Source: Siphonodentalium dalli | Lineage: Eukaryota > Mollusca > Scaphopoda > Gadilida > Siphonodentaliidae | Assembly (NCBI GenBank): GCA_032622095.1 | Contig: CP136066.1 | Coordinates: forward strand, 129,923,917 to 129,987,916 | Reading direction: 5' to 3' | DNA length: 64,000 nt | Shown here: positions 35,242 through 46,257 of the stretch, piece by piece | How positions within the stretch are numbered: position 1 is the first letter of the stretch | Layout: every line of letters starts with the position of its first letter | Translations under genes and position numbers: made by a program | Notes under the pieces: model-generated | What the model saw: the letters and a program-made list of their open reading frames with translations, nothing else | Told to the model about the DNA's origin: nothing | Database searches by the model: none

Positions 35242-35516
35242 TTTTTTTTAAAAAAACATGTTTTTTTGGGGGATTTCAAATGCGGGGTTTTGCTGAATCC
35301 GGGAGAAATTGGGGGTTATCTGTATTGCGGAATTCCCATGGCAATCGGAGAGTCTCACGGATAATCCGTGAATCTTAACAGCTCTAGTGGCCACACGTAA
35401 TGCTTTTAACAATTAAGTTTTTGCATGTATAACAAATGGAGTTCATCGTTTGAGTTTTCATATTCTCTGACAGAATGGCAGAATACGTGAATTCTAAGTA
35501 AAACAACCCTTGCAAA

Positions 35517-37090
35517 AAGAAATCCAAGCTTTTTTAAAGAAGTTTGGGAATCCTAGGAATTCATAGGATTTCCTAGGTTTGATCCAAGCTTTTTGAATGA
35601 AAAAATGTACTCTTCAGCAAAGTTTGGAAATCCTTGGTTGGAACCTTGGTAAAGCTAAGTAAAGCTTGGATCTAAGGTTTACCAACGTTGTCACATAAAG
35701 TTAAACCTTTGAAAAGCTTGGAAAAGCTTGGAAATCCTTGACTGAGTGTTGACCAAACCTTGGTAAAGCTGAGTAAAGCTTGGATCTAAATTTTACCTAA
35801 CTTTACCAAGCTTTGCCAAGGTTGCACATAAAGTGGGAAAAGCTTGGAAAAGCTTGGAAATCCTAATCAAACCTTGGTAAAGTTAAGTAAAGCTTGGAAA
35901 TCCTTGGAAATCCTTGGAAAAGCTTGGTAAAGGTCACATGACTGGGTCACATGACTATGCAGACGTCACTGTTGTCTGTGGCAGCATTTTGAATTAACTG
36001 TTGCACTGAGTTTAAATCCATGTTTTATTACAACAATCTTCAGGTGAGTTATTGCTTGTGTGGCCCTAATGTTTTCTATTTGACTCATAGAATATGGTTG
36101 TAGTGATATTTTTATTTATGATATTATGTTAACAATTATTTTACCATTTCCAAGAATAACCTTCAGGACCACTATCTACCTTTTCATTCCAAAGGCTTGT
36201 CTCTATCATTATATATTATCAGCTAATTTATCTAATTTAACTGTTTTATCACACTCCAAATACCTCAGATCCATAAACATATACCTGTGAATATTATTCT
36301 ATACATTTTACAGGGTATAAGGTACCATTTATCTCAATCTAAATAGAATAACAAAATTCTGACTGAAAAGTGAACTTGAATGAATAATATCATGAATGAT
36401 TATATGGCATGGTTCATGACTGTTGTAAATTTCAAGAGATTGTATCATTAATGATGATAATATTGTCAAAGTTGAAGCCTTTGCAGTGTCATTAGAGATT
36501 TTCACCTTTTAAAAACAAAACAATTGCAACCTTGGTAAAGCTGGGTTACAACCTTGGCCAAGGTCATTTACAACCTTGGTAAAGCTTGGTAAAGTTAGGT
36601 TGGAATTCAAAGCTTGGTAAAGCTTGGAAAAGCTAGGCTGGAACCTTGGTAAAGCTTGGAAAAGCTGAGCTGGAACCTTGGTAAAGCTAGGTAAAGCTAG
36701 GCTGGAACCTTGGTAAAGCTTGGTAAAGCTAGGTAAAGCTAGGCTGGAACCTTGGTAAAGCTTGGTAAAGCTAGGTAAAGCTAGGATGGAACCTTGGTAA
36801 AGCTTGGTAAAGCTAGGTAAAGCTAGATTGGAAACCTTGGTAAAGCTTAGTAAAGTTATGATTAAGATTTTGTAAAGCTTGGAAATCCTTGGATAAGCTC
36901 GGTTTAATTTGCTGAGGTATTCCAAGGTTTTCCGAACTTGAAACGGGCCAATACCGCCCCAAGGATTTCCCAGCTTTTCCAAGGTCTCTAATCCTAGGAT
37001 ATCCTAGGAATTCCAAGGAATTTTCCTAACTTTTCCAAGCTTTTATTCCCAGGATATCCTAGGAATTCCTTGGATATCCTAGGACATTTT
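35517..37090. repeat. AAGCTTGGTAAAGCTTGG minisatellite arrays around a 0.6-kb core
   Basis: Two arrays (35517-35940 and 36525-37090) are built from 12-14-bp words such as AAGCTTGGTAAAGCTAGG and GGAACCTTGGTAAAGC. In the right array these form a 42-bp higher-order unit present about four times (about 36650-36835). Both outer ends carry CCTAGGAATTC words (35553 and near 37000-37080). Because 42 is divisible by 3, the minus strand reads as a 14-residue repeat (LALPSFTKLYQGSS). I treat this as satellite rather than gene. The core 35941-36524 is featureless. Confidence 0.8.
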
Positions 37091-37172
37091 GGTAAGGGAA
37101 GACAGTCAAAGACTGTGGGGTCGCTCACCAGACTGTAAAGCTGGAGAAGACTGGGACTCTGAAGACTACAAT
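37087..37172. repeat. ~85-bp interspersed repeat shared with 59308-59392
   Basis: GACAGTCAAAGACTGTGGGG TCGCTCACCAGACTRYAAAG...GACTGGGACTCTGRAGACYA occurs in both places, about 90% identical. It contains AGACAGTC-AAA-GACTGTGG, a small hairpin. Confidence 0.75.
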
Positions 37173-37199
37173 AGTCAGTATGTTGTTATAACATAATTT

Positions 37200-37452
37200 A
37201 TTTTTCAAAATTTTAATTGAAAATTGAAAAAAAAAATTCATAAACAAAAATTGAGCAAGGAGTAAAACTTACTGGTTTTTCTTTTCATTTAAAAATTATG
37301 TTTTTTGTTAAATTTAGCAAAAGGAGTTAAATCTAAAACCTTAAACATAATTTTTTTTTTTATTGACCCTACCCATGTTTGCCCCAGTGACCCCATTTTA
37401 ACAAATCTGAACCCCAGTAAACCAAAGACCCTTCTCATCAAATATGAACTCA
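37200..37452 (+). repeat. F3-like repeat truncated by the BEL/Pao insertion
   Basis: Has TTGAGCAAGGAGT / TTTAGCAAAAGGAGTTAAAT and the monomer phrase AACAAATCTGAACCCCAG, and breaks at AAATATGAACTCA, where the LTR begins. The continuation expected in this family is not found after the 3' LTR at 47127. Confidence 0.7.
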
Positions 37453-38247
37453 TGGAGAAGACCTGTATTTTCGGTTGGCGCTAAAAACTCGTCGATTTCG
37501 AGCCTTTGTTTTCTTTCACGTCCACTCCTTCTCTTACTACATATTATTCATATCACCAATTCCAGAACGAACTGCATGATACTATAAGGAAATATATCTC
37601 AATTCCCACCAATGCGCAAGTAACTCTACAAGCACAGATGTGCATTTGCTTCATCGGCAGTAATGTTCTGTAGAGGTAAACATTTTGTGTGTCTGCGATG
37701 TTCCATACTAATTGCAGTGTTGATTATTCAAGTGGCTACATATTGTTAACATTACACCACATTCGTCGATGACACTATTAACCCTTTACCCAACAAACCG
37801 GCCAAAACAAGCTTCAACAGCCTAAAATATCTTCGGTCTGTCTCAATAGAACCATACAAATATGGATATCATTGGAACCGGCTCCTTGACCACATTGTGA
37901 TAGTTACAGTTATGCCCTGTGCCAATGCATTCTCTTATATATGCGAGTCGACCATAGGTCGCCTCGCATATATAAGAGAATGCATTGGCCTAAAAACAAT
38001 CTTTTTTTAACACTTTTTACCATTTTTTCTTACATTCTTTAACAATTTTATAAATTTTAATGTGTTAAGCCAATGCATTCTCTTATATATGCGAGGCGAC
38101 CTATGGTCGACTCGCATATATAAGAGAATGCATTGGCACAGGGCCCTTCTGTTGGGTAAAGGGTTAAAGAGAGAATAATGTTCGTGGTGCCCATATGATA
38201 ACTGCAGTTTATTGGACTATCAACGGCTATCGCGTAGCAGTGGTGCA
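37453..38247 (+). repeat. BEL/Pao 5' LTR, first part
   Basis: TGGAGAAGACCTGTATTTTC to AGCAGTGGTGCA, matching 46258-46664 of the 3' LTR closely. It is interrupted by the M1 MITE at 37778-38167 and cut at 38247 by the TIR element. Confidence 0.9.
37778..38167. mobile_element. TTAA-ended palindromic MITE M1, long copy, inside the LTR
   Basis: The ends TTAACCCTTTACCCAACAAA and, inverted, TTAACCCTTTACCCAACAGA match the 11614 copy. Two near-perfect palindromes (about 37917-37990 and 38068-38140; arms GCCAATGCATTCTCTTATAT) flank a T-rich spacer. Against the 3' LTR the element is cleanly additional: flanks GACACTA and AGAGAGAATAATG meet there as GACGCTAAGAGAGAATAATG. The empty site shows no TTAA, so the TTAA duplication expected for piggyBac is not proven here. 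Confidence 0.88.
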
Positions 38248-38382
38248 ATAGTCTGGTCGATAGACTAAAATTTTAGGGTCAACCTAGAATAAATTTGGAC
38301 TAAGTTGGTTTCGATTCCATTTTGAAGAGGAATATAACCTCTATAACATATCCAAAATCTGCTAAAATCCGCTTTGAGCATT

Positions 38383-39771
38383 TTCTGTAATCCAAGATGG
38401 CGTCCATGATGGCAGTTGGTATCGGAAAATTCTAAATTTCGGTGGTAGGTGTGCCAACTAATACCAAATTAGTAATAAAATAAAATACACACAAACAATG
38501 CTTATATCGGTAGAATGTCTGTCCCAATATGGCTGCCAAAATGGACAAAATCAATTGAAATTTACAATTTGTGGAAAATTGAATAGCTAGTCATACAAGA
38601 ACGAACAAGCCCTCGAATTATACGAGGAAGAATGATTTCAGAGTATAAGGGGAGCTTTTAATAATAGATGTAAGAATTCTCTCTAATGTATCTCACGAGA
38701 GAGCAAACAAAAGCCAGGTCTCATACAACGATTAAATATGGACTTTTTGGGCGCCAAGAAACAGAAGAATAACGCTGTTTTATCTGTACTGTTTATCTTG
38801 AATTGTGTAATATATGTGTACTTAAACAGTTAAATGTGATCTAATAGGGATGTATTGATTATGAGACATTTTCTAGAATCAGAAATGTATGTAATGAAAA
38901 GAGTCTCACGAATGTGACCGATAATAATTTTTTAAAAATATACAACACCAAATCTGTCAAAATTCACTACTATAGAACAGCATGAGAGCTATTCATATGG
39001 TACTAGGCAAAATGTGTAGATCCTATTGTCTGTGTCTTAAAATAGTAGTCATAGTTGCCTCCGGTCAAGTTATTAAAAATGAATATTTCGCTTTTATCAC
39101 ACAAATACATGGTGGTATACCATGAGCACAATTTATCAAAATACAAAGGAGTACAATAGACTATCTTCAATAAATGTTCAACATAACCTAATTTGCCTAC
39201 ATACTCTGTGGCAGAGACTGTCTTTATACCTTGAAATTATATGTGCTTAAATGCCACATATACGCGAAACGTACTACCTTTACTGCAATCGCATCGCCGT
39301 GTTTACCCATTCTCCCTAATAAATAGCCATAAATAGCAACATTGAGTGAATGTTAAACACAGAACTAATAACTTTAAACGCTGATGACCTGATATTTAGC
39401 GCAAGTATGTGGGTGGCAATGGTAATATAATTTCAAACAACAAGATACTGAAAACTAATAGTGTGCATTGCGTGGTACATATTCCCGTTGTAAAGTGCCG
39501 ATTGATGTAATTTGAACAAAATTGTCTACTAAGAAACCGGTTTGGAAGCAGCATGCAAATTAGTATTAAATAAAATGTACGATGAACAGTCTCTTCTATC
39601 TAGTGAGATAGGGTACTATTCTGTTGAAGAGATGAGTATTTCTTTACAGTATAATCAGCATTACGACATACAAGTATGGTTTATTATCACAGAGAGTGTT
39701 GAAAATTCCGGAAATATAACTAGTATTTACACAGCAAGGGTGTGCACTTCAGTTTCTGCGTTACATTCAAT
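38383..39771. other. No gene seen; interior of the TIR element
   Basis: About 1.4 kb of AT-rich sequence. The open frame at 39542-39841 has no recognisable domain and runs into the F5 repeat. Confidence 0.5.
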
Positions 39772-42545
39772 AACAAGAGCATCGCTAGGGCGTGGCAAAA
39801 TACGCCCTTTAGCCATTTCGAATTGTACTATCGCAAAATAAGATGAAAGTGTCAATGACACTGTAGCTCAACTTGGAAAGGGAATAATTTAATGTATTAC
39901 AGTCAATGGAGCGATTAGGAATGTGGAAAGTTGAATGTCTAATACTAGTTTATAGACATGAAGAGAAAAGTAAAATCCAAGATGGCTGCTGGCGGCCATG
40001 TTTTCGGCCGAATGACCCCAAAATGATTGTATCCCATCTACATGTCATCGTTAACATCCATGACAAATTTTATGACGATCAGACTAAAGGTACGACCTGT
40101 AGCCTATGCTAAAGAATTTAGTCATACAAAGAGTAAAATCCAAGATGGCTGCTGGCGGCCATGTTTTTTGGCCGAATGACACCAAAATGACTCGTTCCCA
40201 TCTACATGTCATTATTAACATCTATGACAAATTTTATGACGATCAGACTAAAGGTACGACCTGTAGCCCATGCTAAAGAATTTAGTCATACAAAGAGTAA
40301 AATCCAATATTAACAACCATGACAAATTTCATGATGATCAGACGAACAGTACGACCTGTGGCCCATGCTAATGGATTAAATTTTGAAATCCAAGATGGCC
40401 ACTGGCGGCCATGTTTTTTGTCCGAATGACCCCAAAATGACTCGTTCCCATTTACATTCCAATTTCAACAGCCATGACAAATTTTATGATGATCAGACTA
40501 AATGTACGACCTGTAGCCCGTGCTAAAGGATTTAGTCATACAAAGAGTAAAATCAAAGATGGCTGCTGGCGGCCATGTTTTTCTGCCGAATGACCCCAAA
40601 ATTACTCGTTCCCATTTACATTCCAATTTCAACAGCCATGACAAATTTTATGATGATCAGACTAAAGGTACGACCTGTAGCCCGTGCTAAAGGATTTAGT
40701 CATACAAAGAGTAAAATCAAGGATGGCTGCTGGCGGCCATGTTTTTCTGCCGAATGACCCCAAAATGACTCGTTCCCATCTACATGTCATTATTAACATT
40801 CACGACAAATTTTATGATGATCAGACTAAAGGTACAACCTGTAGCCCGTGCTAAAGGATTTAGTCATACAAAGAGTAAAATCCAAGATGGCTGCTGGCGA
40901 CCATGTTTTTTGGCCGAATGACCCCAAAATTACTCGTTCCCATCTACATGTCATTGTTAACATCCATGACAAATTTTATGATGATCAGACGAACAGTACG
41001 ACATGTGGCCCGTGCTAATGGATTAAATTTTGAAATCCAAGATGGCCACTGGCGGCCATGTTTATTGGCCGAATGACCCCAAAATTACTCGTTCCCATCT
41101 ACATTCCAATTTCAACAGCCATGACAAATTTTATGATGATCAGACTAAAGGTACGGCCTGTAGCCCGTGCTAAAGGATTTAGTCATACAAAGAGTAAACT
41201 CCAAGATGGCTGCTGGCGGCCATGTTTTTTGGCCGATTGACCCCAAAATGACTCGTTCCCATCTACATGTCATTATTAACATTCTTGACAAATTTTATGC
41301 TGATCAGACTAAAAGTAGGACCTGTAGCCCGTGCTAAAGGATTTAGTCATACAAAGAGTAAAATCCAAGATGGCTGCTGGCGGCCATGTTTTTTGGCCGA
41401 ATGACCCCAAAATTACTCGTTCCCATCTACATGTCATTATTAACATCCATGACAAATTTCATGACGATCAGACGAACAGTACGCCCTGTAGCCCATGCTA
41501 ATGGATTGAATTTTGAAATGCAAGATGGCCACTGGCGGCCATGTTTTTTTACCGAATGACCCCAAAATTAATCATTCTGGTCTAAATGTTGATGTCAACA
41601 GCTATGACAAATTTCATAATGATCCGACCAAAGGTACGACCTGTAGACTGCATTGTTGACGCCTTACGTACACACGTACACACGGACGACGGACGACAAA
41701 GCCATGGCAATAGCTCAAACTTTACAAAGTAAAGTTGAGCTAATAATACTTTGAGCCCACATTTAAAGAAAATCTGATATACCCCTAATTTCAATGCCAA
41801 AATGTGGTCAAATTCTAAGTCGAAAAATGGCCATAACTCATGTAAAAATAATTAGACAGAACCTATATTCAAACTTGGCGTGTAGTTTTAGCTGGGAAAT
41901 ACACATACCAGTTTTGGTTCAGCTCAAATAATAAAAACTGGAGTTATCGGTCGGAAACCAAAATGTTATGAAATTGGTCAAATTCTAAGTTGAAAAAGGG
42001 CCGTAACTCATGTAAAAATAATTGGACGGAACCCATATTCGAATTTGGCCTGTATCTTTAGCTGGGAAATACACATACCAACTTTGGTTCAGATAAAATA
42101 ATCCAAACTGGAGTTATTGGTCGGAAACCAAAAATATTAACAGACAGTCAAATTCTAAGTCGAAAAAGGGCCGTAACTCATGTAAAAATAATTGGACGAA
42201 ACCCATATTCGAACTTGGCCTGTATCTATAGCTGGGAAATACACATACCAACTTTGGTTCAGATCAAATAATCCAAACTGGAGTTATCGGTCGGAAACCA
42301 AAAATGTTAACACGGTAAAATTCTAAGTCGAAAAAGGGCTGTAACTCATGTAAAAATAATTGGACATAACCCATATTCGAACTTGGCCTGTATCTTTAGC
42401 TGGGAAATACACATAACAACTTTGGTTCAGATCAAATAATCCAAACTGGAGTTATCAATCGGAAACCAAAAATGTTAACGGACGGACAGACAGACGGACG
42501 GACGGACAGACTGATAACATAATACAACCTTTTTTCAAAAAGGGC
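39772..42545 (+). mobile_element. Mobile repeat family F5, copy 2, split by an F1 insertion
   Basis: 5' ACAAGAGCATCG and hairpin GGGCGT-GGCAAAAT-ACGCCC. The element is interrupted at 39841/41745 by F1 copy D and resumes at ACTTTGAGCCCACATTTAAA. Four monomers of about 165-175 bp follow (GGCCATAACTCATG or GGGCCGTAACTCATG near 41825, 41998, 42166 and 42334), then GGACGGACAGACAGACGGAC. The 3' hairpin is ATAC-AA-CCTTTTTTCAAAAAGG-GC-GTAT, then AATT. Confidence 0.85.
39842..41745 (+). mobile_element. Mobile minisatellite family F1, copy D
   Basis: 5' GATGAAAGTGTCAATGACAC, about 11 monomers with marker phrases as in copy C but with a consistent CATACAAAGAGTAAAATC variant, tract ACACGGACGACGGACGAC, and 3' hairpin AGCTCAAACTTTAC/GTAAAGTTGAGCT plus AATA. 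It sits inside family F5, whose uninterrupted copy at 26835 shows the empty site. Monomers within this copy are more alike than to copy C, so the array expanded or was homogenised after insertion. Confidence 0.92.
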
Positions 42546-43072
42546 GTATAATTAATCATCATTCCAAATGAAACTATCACGCATCGTGTGACGAAATATT
42601 ACTTAGTATGTTGCATGCCCGAAATAACTGTTTTTGGCCCGACTGCATGTTGGATGCATTCTAAGCAGAAAACCTGAATGTAAATCATTGGGTTAACATG
42701 CGTTGCAGTGATCGATAAATAATTCAGATAGATCTGTTTTAATTATATGTGTACCTTTAAAGATATATAACAACATACTTGTAAATTACAAATGTGTATT
42801 TTCGCTTGTAATTGGTTATTCAATATGTTGCTTTCATCGTAGCATGGATTGGAGTTGCGGCCATTTTGACAGCCATTTCATCACCGCGATTGCATTATTG
42901 TCTGTCCTTGTCACTCTATTCGCCCCTATACTATAATTTCACACAAACTTGTATATATATATATCGGATGGAGGATTAGTGCGTTCTGGTGTCGCCGATG
43001 AGGGATATTGTAGAAAAACATACTCTACAAGCTCGAAATATGTGCATTTTAAAAAATCTCTGTAAAAAAGTT
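42546..43072. other. No gene seen; interior of the TIR element
   Basis: AT-rich, with a TA microsatellite at about 42951-42964. Confidence 0.5.
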
Positions 43073-43192
43073 TGCTCAAAGTGGATTTTAGCAGATTTTG
43101 GATATGTTGTATAGGATATATTCCTCTTCAAAATGGAAAAAAAACCAACTTAGACCAAATGTATTCTAGGTCAAACCTGTTATCGACCAGAC

Positions 43193-43673
43193 TGCACTGC
43201 CAACTGGCTGTCATGAAATGAACTGTCTACCAACTGTATTGAGAGTGAATTTTTATTTTCAATATTTCTGTGTGGTTTCTCGTATTCGTGGAGAACATGT
43301 GTGTGTGATCGTACCTGGAAAAGACATTGTTTTCAACTACCCATTTGCATGTGATATAGTGTGGCTGCATGCATATGGGCGATTTGTAGCAGAAAATATA
43401 TCACATGCGTATGGGCGATTTCTTGACTGGTCTATATTGGTAGAGTGTAGCTGCAAGCGTGTGGTCTGTTACTTTGTCAGTGTGGGTGTATCATGATGGC
43501 GTCCAGGTTATTCAATGACTATCCTTTTGCATGCGAGATACTAATTTGTATGCATGTTGATTTGGTGTTGATAGATTTGTTGTTACTATTTGACTAATTC
43601 ATATATTTCTTTCTCAGATTGAGACATTAAATTGTTTAACAACCTTGGCATCCATTATCTATTGCACGAAACA
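43193..43673 (+). repeat. BEL/Pao 5' LTR, second part
   Basis: From TGCACTGCCAACTGG to GCACGAAACA, matching 46661-47126. It contains the repeated phrase CATATGGGCGATTT. A putative gag ATG lies only 15 bp after the LTR end. Confidence 0.9.
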
Positions 43674-43687
43674 TTTCAACGCAAGGG

Positions 43688-44770
43688 ATGGAGGACAGAA
43701 TGAAAAGTCGTGATAACTCGAAGGCAAAATTCAACAGGATATTAAACAGACTGAAAGCTTGTTACGCGGATGACGATGTGGAGGTGGTGTGTGATATCCT
43801 TGAACAGTTGAGTGGTGTATATGATGTCCTCGATTGCCGAACAGACGACATTATCAATGACATATCTGGCAGTGAGAAAGCTAAAGTGCTTGCAGATGAC
43901 ATGTACCGCTCTTATAAGGAGTTGTGTGACGTCAAGTCATTCGTTTCAATAAGAACAAAAGTATCTGGTTCAAAATTTAAACCGCCACATACCAACACTG
44001 CTGCATGTGGGCTGAAAATAAAGAAAACTAGACCCACCAATATTCTCCGGAAATATAAGAGAATACCCTAGTTTTCTCTGTGATTTTCAGAGGCACATGA
44101 TTCGGAGAGGATCCGTTTGCTCTGGAAAGCTGTTTATCTGGGGAAGCATTAGCAATGGTCCTTGGCATTGATGATGACAATGCGAAAATTATTTACCGAC
44201 TATATTCCAAGTACGGCCGACATGAGAAGCTCACCGGCATGATACTTCATGACATAGGCATGTTAGACAAATTCCGGAGGGTGATGGTGATAAGTTTATT
44301 AAAATGACGGACGTAGTGGAACGCTGCTGGTTAAATTTAAATCGAGAGGTTGTTACCACATATTCAAAGACGAGAATAGAATTTGAAAAAATTTCCCAAA
44401 CTGGCTTAGATTTTTCAATGTTCTTGGATTCTCTTCTTGAGAAAAAAATGGAATTCGATTATATGTCTAGTTTCTCGAGTCACAGGCATGTGGACAAAGT
44501 TGAAAATATTGCAATTGCTGAAGTGGAGAACAGCGAGGCATCAAGTATGACTGAAACGATGCGATTATTCACTGAGCAGATGCAACAGAGTGCCGATATG
44601 ATCAGACAATTAGTGGAAACTGTTCAGGAGCAATGTAAAACGTCTGAACTCGATCGGAGTAAACAATTGAATGCCGAAGCCAAACCCTTTGATATGGTCA
44701 AAATATCTTGGGAATGAAAGTGCTGGTACCATGACAGTAATACGCACGGCATTGGATCTTGTGTCAGATT
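43688..44770 (+). pseudogene. BEL/Pao gag-like (DUF1759-type) relic
   Basis: Open segments at 43688-44071 and 44304-44717 are joined by a disrupted stretch. The first opens MEDRMKSRDNSKAKFNRILN and is helical and charged. In the middle, after frame changes, the text reads GEALAMVLGIDDDN and YRLYSKYGRHEKLTG, like the helical core of the DUF1759 gag domain (..L.G.A...Y..L...YG..). The third part is a coiled-coil-like QMQQSADMIRQLVETVQEQ. Stops and shifts near 44072-44303 and 44718 make it non-functional. This protein would form the particle core of the retrotransposon. Confidence 0.75.
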
Positions 44771-44771
44771 A

Positions 44772-45680
44772 ATGCAGCTTGATCCGAAAATGAAACTGGA
44801 AGTTGTTCGAAATAATGGGGCGTGTGAGTGCTGCTTGAAGTTATTGCATACTTCTAGTGGGTGCATACTGAAAAAGCAATGCGGCATGCTATGTGATGGT
44901 TCGCAAATCATGTGCACTGCTATGCACCACCCGCGTTTACATATGGTGTTTGAGAAATGTTCTGGCAGTTTGTCGCACAGCAGAATTCGCGAGATTGATT
45001 ATACTGGTAAATCTATTCATAAAGGCCTCTTAATATTGAGCTATGTGCAAGGTAATGGTGTTCGAATCGCTACCTTATGGGATCCTGGTGCGAACATGTC
45101 TTTGGTGACCCATTGATGGGCTAAGAGATTGGGTCTCATTGGAGATGATGTTGAGTTTACTGTTACAAAAGTAGGTAATGTCACAGAAATAGTAAACTGC
45201 ATTCGGTCCCCCTGTTTGACGAGAGTGGCAAGATGTGGACCGTGTCAGCCTTCGGAATGGATGAAATCAGTTCAGATGTTGAGTGTGTGGATATCTCTAG
45301 GATTATGCATTTGTTTCGTGGCATTATTGTTGGTGATATAAAACGACCTTCAGGAAAGATTGACCTGTTAATAGGCACATATTGTTGTGCTTTACTTCCA
45401 AAGCTGGAACAACAATGTGGAAATCTTCAACTGATGCAAATCAGTTTGGGCTATGTAAACGGGGTTTCCATGACCTTATACATTGCGGTAATGAACACAT
45501 GTTTGCAAAGCTTCACCACTTGCTGGGATCTCACATTCTTGTTAATGGTGGTGTGAATTCAGGGGAACGACAGGCCACCCTTCTTGTCAACGATACCAGT
45601 GGTTACATCGAACACGGATGTAATCTAATGAAATTGAAGGAGAGTTTATTCAACCAAGAGATGGGAAGATGAAAGCTTCT
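44772..45680 (+). pseudogene. BEL/Pao zinc knuckle and aspartic protease relic (DUF1758/A17-type)
   Basis: A CCHC knuckle (CECCLKLLHTSSGC, C-x2-C-x4-H-x4-C) is followed by the second Cys/His cluster ending HHPRLH that is typical of Pao elements. The protease active-site loop reads LWDPGANMSLVTH, with Pro where Ser or Thr is usual. A TGA follows at 45114, then RLGLIGDDVEFTVTKVGN, then a frameshift near 45205, and AFGMDEIS with RPSGKIDLLIG (the second conserved DUF1758 block). A further shift lies near 45440 before NQFGLCKRGFHD. Domain order is correct for BEL/Pao, but at least one stop and two shifts kill it. Nothing resembling reverse transcriptase follows. Confidence 0.85.
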
Positions 45681-46257
45681 TTATGTAATGGTTCAGGAAG
45701 TGTTTTCCCCGAGATGGTGATTCTTTGGCTAGTGATCTTCGTTGTGTGCTCAAGAAATCTGCAGTGCATTGTATGCCATACTCATATATCATGTTTTGTA
45801 CCCCGGTTCATTCCAGGCAGCTGTACGCCTGTGTTCACAATATAACGCGAGTGATTTTATATGCACACAACTGATGACCCATAATGTGTCAACATATCTC
45901 ACATGGAAACGGGCCATCGTAACGCAAAAGTGTCAAAGGTTATTTCCAACCCAGAAACACATGTAGAATGATGAATGCATGCAACAAAAGAGGTGTGATA
46001 AAAAATTCAAATATGGTGAAGTTATCCTTGGAATTGTATCAATCGTTTGTACTTAAAATTAAGAATATACTCAACAATGGCTCGGTATATTTCTCTAGCT
46101 TCGTGGGGGGAGTGTATCAATTAGTGATAATGATCTGTTTGGGACATGTTAGCATGAAAGGGAAAATTGAGAAAACACTTTGGACCAAATGTTGTGTTTT
46201 GTGACTGCTATTGTAATAAAACTGTGTTCCCATTCTGCAGTCAATAGCTGTCTCCAA
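45681..46257. other. Unrecognised interior before the 3' LTR
   Basis: Should contain pol in a complete element, but no reverse transcriptase, RNase H or integrase motif is visible. Possibly a recombined remnant of the 3' end. Confidence 0.5.

Larger units (their letters stand above)
38248..43192. mobile_element. 4.9-kb TIR DNA element inserted in the BEL/Pao 5' LTR
   Basis: GTCTGGTCGATA and about 120 following bases at 38251 are mirrored at 43073-43192, including CTAAGTTGGTTT, CCATTTTGAAGAGGAATATA and CATATCCAAAATCTGCTAAA. TGCA occurs on both sides (38244-38247 and 43193-43196), while the 3' LTR has it once, so a 3-4-bp target duplication is likely. No transposase is recognised; much of the interior is later insertions. 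Superfamily unknown. Confidence 0.85.

Noticed and set aside
36509-36982. 157-codon open frame with 14-residue repeats as a gene
   Set aside because: It follows from a 42-bp satellite unit; composition and word structure match the non-coding left array.
38248-43192. Treating 37453-38247 as a solo LTR unrelated to the downstream element
   Set aside because: Its end continues exactly at 43193 when compared with the 3' LTR, and the intervening block has its own inverted ends and a TGCA duplication.
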